Part shown: positions 6,069 through 6,115 of the stretch, in pieces | How positions within the stretch are numbered: position 1 is the first letter of the stretch | Layout of the letters: each line of letters starts with the position of its first letter | Source: Porticoccaceae bacterium | GTDB taxonomy: Bacteria > Pseudomonadota > Gammaproteobacteria > Pseudomonadales > Porticoccaceae | Reading direction: 5' to 3' | DNA: 6,115 nucleotides | Assembly: GCA_002591625.1 (NCBI GenBank) | Contig: PCDB01000014.1 | Span: 19,881-25,995 of the forward strand | The notes under the pieces: model-generated | Databases searched by the model: none | Told to the model about the DNA's origin: nothing | What the model saw: only the letters and a program-made list of their open reading frames with translations | Translations under genes and position numbers: made by a program

Positions 6069-6115
6069 ATGGGATTGAAGTTCAAGTCTGCAGTTTTCAA
6101 ACCGGCACTAAAAAT
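6069..6115 (+). CDS. Start of an unidentified gene (3' truncated by window edge)
   Basis: ATG 6069 follows a well-placed AGGA and opens a frame that runs uninterrupted to the end of the window. The visible product is MGLKFKSAVFKPALK, basic and with no signal peptide or recognisable motif. It starts 14 bases after the VOC gene stop on the same strand, so the two are probably co-transcribed. I do not recognise the family from 15 residues. Confidence 0.5.
   Translation, partial: MGLKFKSAVFKPALK

Overview
The window looks like chromosomal DNA of an aerobic, probably marine, Proteobacterium, most likely a gammaproteobacterium. This rests on moderate base composition (mid-forties percent GC by eye), compact gene packing, a rubredoxin/rubredoxin-reductase system of the kind that feeds alkane hydroxylases, and an ATP sulfurylase close to the Sat type of purple sulfur bacteria and sulfur-oxidising symbionts. 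That is inference from protein resemblance; there is no rRNA or other taxonomic marker here. There is no tRNA, IS element, CRISPR array or phage gene.

Layout: (1) the C-terminal half of a 3-hydroxyisobutyrate dehydrogenase-family enzyme on the plus strand, cut by the left edge. (2) Convergent with it, two minus-strand genes in one probable transcription unit: an alpha-methylacyl-CoA racemase-type CaiB/BaiF protein, then a tripartite fusion of two rubredoxins and a rubredoxin reductase. (3) A 188-bp divergent intergenic region with a good -10 for the minus-strand unit, a plausible promoter for the plus-strand unit, and a nested inverted repeat abutting the plus-strand -35. (4) A plus-strand series: cysC (APS kinase), sat (ATP sulfurylase) 7 bases later, a VOC/glyoxalase-fold protein 77 bases later, and the first 15 codons of a further gene behind a good ribosome binding site.

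Function: Sat plus CysC convert sulfate to APS and then PAPS, for assimilation or as sulfate donor for sulfotransferases. The minus-strand genes and the flanking dehydrogenase suggest, more loosely, oxidation of hydrocarbons and methyl-branched acyl chains: rubredoxin electron transfer to a hydroxylase encoded elsewhere, racemisation of 2-methylacyl-CoA, and 3-hydroxyisobutyrate-type oxidation. The VOC protein resembles methylmalonyl-CoA epimerases and would fit that theme, but its substrate cannot be read from the sequence.

The least ordinary items are the double-rubredoxin/reductase fusion with a 36-bp tandem repeat in its linker, and the inverted-repeat architecture in front of cysC. I see no convincing previously undescribed multi-gene system.
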